The notes under the pieces: generated by a model
Seen by the model: the letters and a program-made list of their open reading frames with translations, nothing else
Told to the model about the DNA's origin: nothing
Databases searched by the model: none
Part shown: in pieces, positions 1-6,042 of the stretch
Numbering within the stretch: the first letter of the stretch is position 1
Layout: each line of letters opens with the position of its first letter
Translations under genes and position numbers: made by a program
Assembly (NCBI GenBank): GCA_963553325.1
Contig: CAUVOF010000098.1
Span: 1-7,251, forward strand
From: Cardiobacterium sp963553325
GTDB lineage: Bacteria; Pseudomonadota; Gammaproteobacteria; Cardiobacteriales; Cardiobacteriaceae
DNA: 7,251 bases
Direction: 5' to 3'

Positions 1-32
1 GTGGGGTTGTACAAATTGTAACCACCGTCGCG

Positions 33-129
33 GCGCTATTTTACACCCCCCCCCCCCGGGTTCCCTTCAAAATGGCGCACGCATTTTTAAGGGCAACCCC
101 GACCCACCTCCGCTTCGCAGGGGTGGGAG
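33..129 (-). repeat. Degraded inverted copy of the REP-like intergenic element
   Basis: Positions 97-129 are a recognisable reverse-complement copy of the left hairpin of the elements at 1399-1544 and 2692-2850. CCCACC (103-108) pairs with GGTGGG (122-127), followed by a T-G wobble, a C-G pair and a small inner stem around the shared CGCTTCGC loop. Compared with the other two copies, the stem has changed on both sides while still pairing, which suggests the fold rather than the exact sequence is kept. At 33-46 the sequence GGCGCTATTTTACA resembles the outer end of the 2692-2850 copy read in reverse (GGCACTATTTACA), so the whole of 33-129 may be a decayed element. The second hairpin and the spacer are not recognisable. 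The hairpin part is secure; the left limit is inference. Confidence 0.6.
46..57. repeat. Homopolymer run of 12 C, followed by GGG
   Basis: Twelve consecutive C are followed by GGG at 58-60. Runs of this length slip during replication and are used as phase-variation switches in host-associated Neisseriales and Pasteurellaceae. Here it lies in non-coding DNA about 180 bases before the afu promoter, inside what may be a decayed REP-like element. It is not in a visible gene and not between the promoter hexamers, so no switching role can be assigned from this window. It could also be a sequencing or assembly length error. Confidence 0.6.
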
Positions 130-210
130 TTTATTCAATCGTCCACACGTCCTAGCGGCAGCAAACCCCGCCATCGCGTGAGCCATCCGCTTTTCCCCGC
201 AAATTTGCGC

Positions 211-239
211 TTTTTATCCGCCTGCGCTCGCCCTATAAT
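211..239 (+). promoter_or_regulatory. Predicted sigma-70 promoter of the afu operon
   Basis: A perfect -10 hexamer TATAAT lies at 234-239. Seventeen bases upstream is a poor -35 match, TTTTTA at 211-216 (3 of 6 against TTGACA). The start of transcription would be near 246, leaving a leader of about 105 bases before the first gene. A strong -10 with a weak -35 is common in promoters that rely on an activator, but no operator was recognised. The rest of 130-210 shows nothing I can name. Confidence 0.6.
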
Positions 240-246
240 GTGAACA

Positions 247-335
247 CGTTGTGGGATTCTGTGGCTTTTGCCAAATATTTTCACAAAATTTCCCCAACGC
301 TGTGCGCGGCTGTATGGCAGCGCAGCTATTTTTTT
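247..335 (+). promoter_or_regulatory. Structured 5' leader with a terminator-like hairpin before afuA
   Basis: The leader between the predicted start of transcription and the ribosome binding site can fold locally throughout. Positions 247-256 pair with 291-299 (nine pairs, one bulged T252) and enclose two small hairpins: TGGC/GCCA at 262-265 and 270-273, and ATTTT/AAAAT at 277-281 and 285-289. Immediately after comes a GC-rich hairpin, 303-310 with 317-324 (seven pairs and one G-A mismatch, loop TGTATG), then seven T at 329-335. That last part looks like an intrinsic terminator placed just ahead of the Shine-Dalgarno at 341. An attenuator or riboswitch-like control is one reading. No known riboswitch class was recognised, and the AT-only hairpin could be chance. 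Confidence 0.4.
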
Positions 336-340
336 CCTTC

Positions 341-345
341 AGGAG
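341..345 (+). promoter_or_regulatory. Ribosome binding site of the first afuA
   Basis: AGGAG is followed by seven bases and then ATG at 353. It fixes the start of the gene at 353, although the frame stays open upstream to a GTG at 251. The upstream part encodes no signal-peptide-like sequence and has no comparable ribosome binding site. Confidence 0.85.
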
Positions 346-352
346 CAATGTT

Positions 353-1387
353 ATGAAATGGTTGAAATTCACCAAAATGGCGGCAGCGGTTGCCGCAGGT
401 TCGTTGTTGGCAGCGCATGCCCATGCCGCCGGGCGGCTGGTCGTTTATTGCAGCGCGACCAATGCCATGTGCGAAAACGCGGTGCAGCAGTTTTCCAAGA
501 AACACGACGTGAAGGCGTCTTTCATCCGCAACGGTTCCGGCAGCACGTTTGCCAAAGTTGAAGCGGAAAAGAACAACCCGCAGGCAGACGTCTGGTACGG
601 CGGCACTTTCGACCCGCAATCGCAAGCTGGTGAGCTGGGGCTGCTTGAGCCGTATCAGTCGCCGAACTTGCCGGAAATCACTGAACGTTTCCGCGATCCG
701 GGCAAGGTCAAGGGCAATGCCACTTCTGCCGTTTATATGGGCATTCTCGGTTTTGGCGTGAACACCGAACGCCTGCAAAAACTCGGCATCAAAGAAGTGC
801 CGAAATGCTGGAAAGACTTGACCAAGCCGGAATTCAAAAACGAGGTGCAAATTGCTGACCCGCAAAGCGCCGGCACTGCCTACACCGCGCTGGCTACTTT
901 CGTTCAGCTCTGGGGCGAGGACGAAGCCTTCAAGTATTTCAAGGAACTGCACCCGAACATCTCGCAGTATACCAAATCCGGCGTAACCCCGTCGCGCAAC
1001 GCCGCACGTGGCGAAACGGCAGTCGGCATCGGTTTCTTGCACGATTATTCGCTGGAAAAGAGCAAGGGCGCACCGCTGGAACTGGTCGTGCCGTGTGAAG
1101 GCACCGGCTACGAGCTGGGCGGCATCAGCATCCTCAAGGGCGCGCGCAATATGGACAACGCCAAGTTGTTCGTTGATTGGGCGCTGTCGAAGGAAGGGCA
1201 GGAATCCGCCTGGAAACATGGCGAGTCGCTGCAAATCCTCACCAACACCACCGCCGAGCAAGCGCCGAACACGCCGGATCCGGCCAAACTGAAATTGATT
1301 GACTACGATTTTGCCAAATACGGCTCTGCCGATGAGCGCAAACGCCTCATTGATAAGTGGGTGGATACGGTCAAGCTCGCTAAGTAA
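353..1387 (+). CDS. afuA: AfuA-type periplasmic sugar-phosphate-binding protein (first copy)
   Basis: This is the periplasmic binding component of an AfuABC importer; it captures the substrate and delivers it to the permease encoded downstream. It has 344 residues, close to the usual length. A Sec signal peptide runs over residues 1-25 (MKW-LKF-TK, hydrophobic Ala-rich core, cut after AHA), and the mature protein starts AGRLVVYCSA. In mature numbering it shows GSGST at 36-40, DPQSAGTAY at 144-152, QYTKSG at 180-185, His205-Asp206 in GFLHDYS and Glu229 in EGTGYE. From memory, His205, Asp206 and Glu229 are sugar-phosphate contact residues in A. pleuropneumoniae AfuA, and their exact register here supports orthology. 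There is no adjacent Tyr-Tyr pair as in the iron-binding FbpA, so an iron role is unlikely. Four Cys (8, 15, 127, 223) recur in the second copy and could form disulfides. The AGGAG at 341 sets the start. It is the first gene of the operon. Confidence 0.92.
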   Translation: MKWLKFTKMAAAVAAGSLLAAHAHAAGRLVVYCSATNAMCENAVQQFSKKHDVKASFIRNGSGSTFAKVEAEKNNPQADVWYGGTFDPQSQAGELGLLEPYQSPNLPEITERFRDPGKVKGNATSAVYMGILGFGVNTERLQKLGIKEVPKCWKDLTKPEFKNEVQIADPQSAGTAYTALATFVQLWGEDEAFKYFKELHPNISQYTKSGVTPSRNAARGETAVGIGFLHDYSLEKSKGAPLELVVPCEGTGYELGGISILKGARNMDNAKLFVDWALSKEGQESAWKHGESLQILTNTTAEQAPNTPDPAKLKLIDYDFAKYGSADERKRLIDKWVDTVKLAK

Positions 1388-1398
1388 GGCGATGCGCT

Positions 1399-1544
1399 CC
1401 CTCCCCTGCGAAGCGGGGGAGGGTCGGGGAGGGGGGGGACAATATTACTTACGAGATAAAACTACGATTTTTCACGTTTGCTGCCCTCACCCCAACCCTT
1501 CTCCCACAGGGAGAGGGGCTAGTTCGCTGAATTGTAAACACGCC
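1399..1544 (+). repeat. REP-like two-hairpin element, copy between the two afuA genes
   Basis: The left hairpin pairs CCCTCCCC (1399-1406) with GGGGAGGG (1416-1423) around a GCGAAGC loop. The right hairpin pairs 1496-1505 with 1509-1518 (ten pairs including one G-T) around loop ACA. The G-rich tail of the left arm is roughly complementary to the C-rich start of the right arm, so the two can also fold together. The spacer and right arm match the 2692-2850 copy closely, with 34 identical bases at 1465-1498. The tail includes eight G at 1431-1438, longer than in the other copy. It fills most of the 194-base gap between the genes. Related C-rich repeats are common in proteobacterial intergenic DNA, and no transposase accompanies it here. 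Confidence 0.85.
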
Positions 1545-1570
1545 CTAACCCAACCTACGATTTGATAACT

Positions 1571-1577
1571 AAGGAAA
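1571..1577 (+). promoter_or_regulatory. Ribosome binding site of the second afuA
   Basis: AAGGAAA lies just ahead of ATG 1582; AAGGA ends six bases before the start codon. It supports independent translation of the second copy, and the signal peptide beginning at 1582 confirms the start. Confidence 0.8.
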
Positions 1578-1581
1578 GAAA

Positions 1582-2604
1582 ATGAAGGTTTCTCACACAA
1601 CCCTCGCCCTGTTGGCGGGTATTTTTTCTATTACCGCCCATGCCGCTGGCGGGCGTTTGGTCGTCTATTGCAGTGCGCAAAATACGATGTGCGAGCAGGA
1701 AACGCTTGCCTTTGAAAAGAAATACGGCATTAAAACCAGCTTTATCCGTGGCGGTACTGGCAGCATTCTTGCCCGCATTGAGGCAGAGAAAAATAATCCG
1801 CAGGGCGATGTTTGGTATGGCGGCACGCTTGACCCGCATTCGCAGGCGGGCGAAATGGATTTGCTCGAAGCGTATCAATCACCTAATTTGCAATTTATTC
1901 CCGATACGCTGAAAGACCCGGCAAAACGCAAGGGCAATTATTCTTCCGCGATTTATCTCGGCATTCTCGGCTTTGGGGTTAATACGGAACGGCTGCAAAA
2001 ACTCGGCTTGCCTGTGCCGAAATGCTGGAAGGATTTGACCGACCCGAAATATAAAAATGAAATTCAAGCCGCTGACCCGCAAAGTTCCGGCACCGCTTAT
2101 ACGCAAATTGCCACGTTTATTCAGCTCTGGGGCGAGGATGATGCCTTCAAATACTTGAAGGATTTGCATAAAAATGTCTCGCAATATACCAAGTCCGGCA
2201 ATACGGCGACGCGCAATACTGCGCGCGGCGAAGCCTCTATCGGCATCGGCTTTTTGCATGAGCATTCGCTGGAACGGGAAAAGGGCGCACCGGTGGAATT
2301 GGTCGTGCCGTGCGAGGGCACAGGTTATGAAATTGGCGGTGTCAGCGTAATTAAAGGCGCGCGTAATCCGGAAAACGCGAAATTGTTTGTCGATTGGGCA
2401 CTTTCTAAAGAAGCGCAGGAATTATCGTGGAAAAAAGGGGAAACGCATCAAATCCTCACCAATAGCGAGGCGGAAATGTCGCCTTATTCGCTCGATTTTA
2501 AATCCATCAATTTGATTGACTACGATTTTGATAAATACGGCGCCAGCGATTTGCGCAAACGCCTAATTGATAAATGGGTGAATGAGGTCAAATTGGCGAA
2601 GTAG
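1582..2604 (+). CDS. afuA: AfuA-type periplasmic binding protein (second, diverged copy)
   Basis: This 340-residue periplasmic binding protein is about 70% identical to the first copy over the mature chain by hand alignment. A signal peptide covers residues 1-21 and is cut after AHA; the mature protein starts AGGRLVVYCSA. His205 and Glu229 of the AfuA site are kept, but Asp206 is Glu (precursor Glu227, codon 2260-2262), the next Tyr is His, and the GSGST loop near mature 36-40 reads GTGSI. The fold and all four Cys are conserved and the frame is intact, so it is probably functional, with a shifted preference among phosphorylated sugars. Silent positions are more A+T-rich than in the first copy: the shared stretch KNNPQ..DVWYGG uses AAA AAT AAT, GAT GTT and TAT here against AAG AAC AAC, GAC GTC and TAC there. 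This argues against a very recent duplication. No second permease or ATPase gene lies beside it, so both proteins presumably dock on the same transporter. Confidence 0.9.
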   Translation: MKVSHTTLALLAGIFSITAHAAGGRLVVYCSAQNTMCEQETLAFEKKYGIKTSFIRGGTGSILARIEAEKNNPQGDVWYGGTLDPHSQAGEMDLLEAYQSPNLQFIPDTLKDPAKRKGNYSSAIYLGILGFGVNTERLQKLGLPVPKCWKDLTDPKYKNEIQAADPQSSGTAYTQIATFIQLWGEDDAFKYLKDLHKNVSQYTKSGNTATRNTARGEASIGIGFLHEHSLEREKGAPVELVVPCEGTGYEIGGVSVIKGARNPENAKLFVDWALSKEAQELSWKKGETHQILTNSEAEMSPYSLDFKSINLIDYDFDKYGASDLRKRLIDKWVNEVKLAK

Positions 2605-2645
2605 CAATTATGTCGCCTCACCATTGCAATAAATTCTGATTTTAT

Positions 2646-2663
2646 GGTGGGGCAAGCCCCATC
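2646..2663 (+). other. Short GC-rich hairpin after the second afuA
   Basis: TGGGGC (2648-2653) and GCCCCA (2656-2661) form a tight hairpin, extendable by G2647-T2662 and G2646-C2663. No T run follows, so it is not a standard terminator. Together with the next REP-like element it gives the 3' end of the second afuA message two consecutive structured barriers. Its role is not clear. Confidence 0.5.
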
Positions 2664-2691
2664 CTTAGTGCATATTGACAATTGAAAATCC

Positions 2692-2850
2692 CCCTCCCCT
2701 GCAGGGCGAAGCCCGCAGCGGGGGAGGGTTGGGGAGGGGGTGAGCAATGTTGTTTATGAGAGAAGATTCCGATTTTTCACGTTTGCTGCCCTCACCCCAA
2801 CCCCTCTCCCACAGGGAGAGGGGCTAGTCCGCTGAATTGTAAATAGTGCC
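2692..2850 (+). repeat. REP-like two-hairpin element, copy between the second afuA and afuB
   Basis: It has the same architecture as the copy at 1399-1544. The left hairpin pairs CCCTCCCC (2692-2699) with GGGGAGGG (2721-2728), and its apex is enlarged by an insert carrying GGGC-GAA-GCCC (2704-2714). The spacer shares 34 identical bases (2770-2803). The right hairpin is a perfect ten-pair stem, 2801-2810 with 2814-2823, around ACA. The outer part GCTGAATTGTAAA is also shared. It occupies over half of the 279-base gap before the permease gene. The two copies are close enough for recombination between them, which would delete the second afuA. Confidence 0.85.
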
Positions 2851-2883
2851 TACAACGTATCCTGTTTTTAACCGGAATTTTTT

Positions 2884-4923
2884 ATGAATGTTTTTTTGCG
2901 TTGCGCGAATCAGCCCGTCTTTTGGGTTTTGTTTGCGCTGCTTTTTTATGCGCTTTTGCCCGCCTTTGCCCTCGATTACGGCATCGTCGAATCCACTTGG
3001 GACGAACGTCTGGCGGCAATGGGCTGGCATTCGCTCAATTTGAGCGCGCTGTGGTTTGCGCCGCTGCTCGCTTTTCCGCTCTTTCCTTCGCTCGAACTAT
3101 CAACGGCAACGCGCGCCAAGGCGGAACTTGCCCTCACAACCGCCATTGCCCTTACCACGCTGGTCAGCGCCAAGCTGGCGCACGTTTCGCTCGGCTATGC
3201 GGTGATTGGTCTTGCCGCCGCGCTGGTCGCCATTGCCACCCTCGCCCTCGCGCGGCTTAAGGTGTTGCAGGGCGACAAGTTCGTCATCGCCTCGCTGCTC
3301 GTCATCATCCTCTTGATTTCGCTCTTTATTGTTTACCCGACCGGGGCGATTTTCGTCGCGATGTTTTATGAGGACGGCAGCTTCCAGCCGCAGCAGGTGC
3401 TGCACATCCTCAGCCAGAACTATATTTTGCGCGTTATCGGCAACTCGCTCGCCCTCTCCGGCTTTGTCGGCTTGCTGTCCACCATTTTTGGTCTTGCCTT
3501 TGCGCTCTACACCACCCGCATCGCGCGCCGCACCGCCTTCATCGGCAAGGTGTTTTCCATCCTGCCGATTGTTACGCCGCCGTTTGTCGTCGGTCTTGGG
3601 GTAACGCTGATGTTCGGCCGCGCCGGCTATCTCAATGAATGGCTGGGCATTAACAACAGCAATTGGCTCTACGGCTTCAACGGCATTGCCATCGCGCAGA
3701 TTCTCGCCTTCACCCCGCTCGCCTTCATGATTTTGGACGGTGCGTTGAAATCCATTCACCCCTCGATTGAAGAAGCCTCTTACACGCTGCGCGCCAGCCG
3801 CTTCAAGACGTTTTTCCAGATTATTTTCCCGCTGCTGCGCCCGGCACTCGCCAACGCCTTCCTGCTCGTCTTCGTGCAGTCGCTCGCCGATTTCAGTAAC
3901 CCGCTGGTCTTGGGCGGCAGCTTCGACGTCATCGCCACCCAGATTTATTTCTACATCGCCGGCTCGCAGCTTGATTACGCCTCTGCCAGCACCCTCGGCA
4001 CACTGCTGCTGCTTTTCTCGCTCGGCATCTTCATCGCGCAGTATCTGTGGATTGGCAACCGTTCTTACATCACCGTCTCCGGCAAATCCTACCGCGGCGA
4101 GGTGCAGGAATTGCCGGGGCTGTTGAAAAACGCCATCATCGCCCTGCTGGCGCTGTGGATGGTCTTCAACCTCATCCTCTACGGCAGCATCTTCTACGGC
4201 AGCTTCACCGTAAACTGGGGCGTGGACAACAGCCTGACGCTAGCGAACTACCAGAAACTCTTCGGGCAGGGCTTGAGCGACGGCGCCTGGCCTTCGCTGC
4301 TGAACACCCTGCTTTATGCGGGCATCGCCGCCGTGCTCACCGCCGCTTTTGGCCTGCTGATTGCCTACATTGTCGTGCGCAAAGATTTCCGCGGCAAGAA
4401 AACGCTGGAATTCCTCACCATGCTTTGCTTTGCCATCCCCGGCACCGCGGCAGGCGTTTCCTACATCCTCGCCTTCAACGACGTGCCGCTCTACCTCACC
4501 GGCACCGGCATCATCGTCATCATCTCGATGGTGATGCGCGACCTGCCAGTCGGCATGCGCGCTGCCATTGCCGGGCTCGGTCAGCTCGACAAATCGCTCG
4601 ACGAAGCCTCGCTCTCGCTCAAAGGCAGCACGCTGAAGACCATCTGCTACGTCATCCTGCCGCTCTTGAAACCGGCGCTGCTCTCGGCGCTGGTTACCAG
4701 CTTCGTCAAAGCGATGACCACCGTAAGCGCCATCATCTTCCTCGTCACCGCCGACACGCGCGTCGCCACCGCCTACATCCTAAACCGCGTCGAAGACGGC
4801 GAATATGGCACCGCCATCGCCTACGGCTCCATCCTCATCGTCGTCATGATGAGCATCATCCTCTTCTTCGACTGGATCATCGGCGACACCCGCATCGCCC
4901 GCTCCAAAGCCCGCCAACACTGA
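2884..4923 (+). CDS. afuB: AfuB-type fused ABC importer permease
   Basis: This inner-membrane permease of 679 residues carries both transmembrane domains in one chain, as in AfuB, so a single copy with two ATPase subunits would make the channel. Residues 1-165 form an N-terminal extension with about five hydrophobic segments (roughly 13-31, 52-70, 83-98, 104-125, 133-155). Permease domain 1 spans about 180-390 and has the TPPFVVGLGV segment at 231-240 and the cytoplasmic coupling loop beginning EEAS at 296-299. Domain 2 spans about 470-670 with its coupling loop starting at Glu574-Ala-Ser. Both loops keep the EAA start and the later (I/V)x(F/L)P, but the central Gly is a basic residue in each (Arg303, Lys580). 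The ribosome binding site is weak (CCGGAA, seven bases before ATG 2884), consistent with lower expression than the binding proteins. The early codons are more A+T-rich than the rest. Fourteen bases separate it from the ATPase gene. Confidence 0.9.
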   Translation: MNVFLRCANQPVFWVLFALLFYALLPAFALDYGIVESTWDERLAAMGWHSLNLSALWFAPLLAFPLFPSLELSTATRAKAELALTTAIALTTLVSAKLAHVSLGYAVIGLAAALVAIATLALARLKVLQGDKFVIASLLVIILLISLFIVYPTGAIFVAMFYEDGSFQPQQVLHILSQNYILRVIGNSLALSGFVGLLSTIFGLAFALYTTRIARRTAFIGKVFSILPIVTPPFVVGLGVTLMFGRAGYLNEWLGINNSNWLYGFNGIAIAQILAFTPLAFMILDGALKSIHPSIEEASYTLRASRFKTFFQIIFPLLRPALANAFLLVFVQSLADFSNPLVLGGSFDVIATQIYFYIAGSQLDYASASTLGTLLLLFSLGIFIAQYLWIGNRSYITVSGKSYRGEVQELPGLLKNAIIALLALWMVFNLILYGSIFYGSFTVNWGVDNSLTLANYQKLFGQGLSDGAWPSLLNTLLYAGIAAVLTAAFGLLIAYIVVRKDFRGKKTLEFLTMLCFAIPGTAAGVSYILAFNDVPLYLTGTGIIVIISMVMRDLPVGMRAAIAGLGQLDKSLDEASLSLKGSTLKTICYVILPLLKPALLSALVTSFVKAMTTVSAIIFLVTADTRVATAYILNRVEDGEYGTAIAYGSILIVVMMSIILFFDWIIGDTRIARSKARQH

Positions 4924-4937
4924 ATCCCGGAAACACC

Positions 4938-6005
4938 ATGAACGAACAAGCCTTTCTCGTCCTCAAAGACGTCAGCAAAATCTTCGGCAAAAGCGTGGTC
5001 ATCGACCGCCTCAACCTTGCCATCGAACGCGGCACCATGACCACCCTGCTCGGCCCCTCCGGCTGCGGCAAAACCACCATCCTCCGCCTCGTCGCCGGTC
5101 TGGAAAGCCCGACCAGCGGGCAAATCTACATCGACGGCGAAGACGTCACCAAAGCCTCCATCCAGCAGCGCGACATCTGCATCGTCTTCCAGTCCTACGC
5201 GCTCTTCCCGCACATGAGCATCGCCGACAACGTCGGCTACGGCCTGAAAATGCTCAACGTCCCGCCCAACGAACGCCGCGCCCGCGTTGAAGAAGCGCTG
5301 GCATTGGTGGATCTTGCCGGCTTTGGCAGCCGCTACGTTGACCAAATCTCCGGCGGGCAACAGCAGCGCGTCGCTTTGGCGCGAGCGCTCGTGCTCAAGC
5401 CAAAAGTGCTGCTCTTCGATGAGCCGCTGTCCAACCTGGATGCCAACCTGCGCCGCAGCATGCGCGAAAAAATCCGCGAACTGCAACAAAGCCTCGGCAT
5501 CACCTCGCTCTACGTTACCCACGACCAAAGCGAAGCCTTTGCCGTCTCCGACCAAGTCATCGTCATGGACAAAGGGCGCATCATGCAAAAAGCGCCGGCG
5601 AAAGAACTCTACCTGCGCCCGAACTCGCTCTTTCTTGCCAACTTTATGGGCGAATCGAGCATCTTTAGCGGCGAGCTGCGCGGCAACAGCGTTACCACCA
5701 ACGGCTACCGCTTCGAACTGCCGGATGCCGCACAATACGGCCTCGTCGACGGTGCCTGCCTCGTCGGCGTGCGCCCGGAAGCGGTGCGCCTCACGGCAAG
5801 CGGCGACGCGGCACAACACTGCCGCATCGAACACGCGGTGTACATGGGCAACCACTGGGAAATCATCGCTAACTGGCAGGGGCAGGAACTGCTGATTAAC
5901 CTACGCCCGGAAGACTTCTACGCAGGCGCAACAGAAGGCTACCTGCACTTCACCCCGACTGGTGTCTTTCTGCTACCGGCAGACAGCGAGAGGAAAAGCG
6001 CGTAA
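4938..6005 (+). CDS. afuC: AfuC-type ABC transporter ATP-binding protein
   Basis: This cytoplasmic ATPase of 355 residues powers the importer by binding the coupling loops of the fused permease as a homodimer. All motifs are intact: Walker A GPSGCGKTT at 39-47, Q-loop Gln85 in VFQSYALFPHM, signature ISGGQQQR at 137-144, Walker B VLLFDEP at 157-163 with catalytic Glu162, D-loop SNLD at 165-168 and switch His195. The C-terminal part, from about 240 on, resembles the regulatory TOBE-type extension of the FbpC/PotA/MalK group (GVRPEAVRL near 275-285). The start at 4938 is chosen because the product begins directly with the usual beta-strand of the family, with GGAA at 4929-4932 upstream; the frame stays open further back only as an overlap with the permease gene. 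It is the last gene of the operon, and its stop is followed within a few bases by the terminator. Confidence 0.94.
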   Translation: MNEQAFLVLKDVSKIFGKSVVIDRLNLAIERGTMTTLLGPSGCGKTTILRLVAGLESPTSGQIYIDGEDVTKASIQQRDICIVFQSYALFPHMSIADNVGYGLKMLNVPPNERRARVEEALALVDLAGFGSRYVDQISGGQQQRVALARALVLKPKVLLFDEPLSNLDANLRRSMREKIRELQQSLGITSLYVTHDQSEAFAVSDQVIVMDKGRIMQKAPAKELYLRPNSLFLANFMGESSIFSGELRGNSVTTNGYRFELPDAAQYGLVDGACLVGVRPEAVRLTASGDAAQHCRIEHAVYMGNHWEIIANWQGQELLINLRPEDFYAGATEGYLHFTPTGVFLLPADSERKSA

Positions 6006-6012
6006 GCCGCCG

Positions 6013-6042
6013 AAAAAAAACCGCCAAAACGGCGGTTTTTTT
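6013..6042. terminator. Bidirectional intrinsic terminator of the afu operon
   Basis: Eight A (6013-6020) precede CCGCC (6021-6025), a loop of AAAAC, GGCGG (6031-6035) and seven T (6036-6042). The stem extends through A-T pairs, and the flanking A and T tracts let it act in both directions. It starts seven bases after the afuC stop codon. On the - strand it is the first convincing terminator downstream of the acyltransferase-like gene that ends at 6277. Confidence 0.92.

Noticed and set aside
251..352. In-frame upward extension of the first afuA to a GTG at 251
   Set aside because: The extension lacks a ribosome binding site and would bury the signal peptide behind 34 residues; AGGAG at 341 and a classical signal sequence support the ATG at 353.
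1532..1561. Possible promoter in the tail of the REP-like element before the second afuA (TTGTAA, then TACGAT)
   Set aside because: Each hexamer matches only 4 of 6, and transcription would start almost on the ribosome binding site. The equivalent site in the other copy (TTGTAA at 2837) has no good -10 at proper spacing.
4047..4937. Upstream extension of the afuC frame into afuB
   Set aside because: The translation is His/Arg/Pro-rich and overlaps the well-supported permease; the ATPase fold starts naturally at 4938.
4821..5855. 344-codon frame on the - strand opposite afuC
   Set aside because: It is the mirror of the ATPase coding frame; the composition is Ala/Val/Asp-biased and afuC carries every expected motif.
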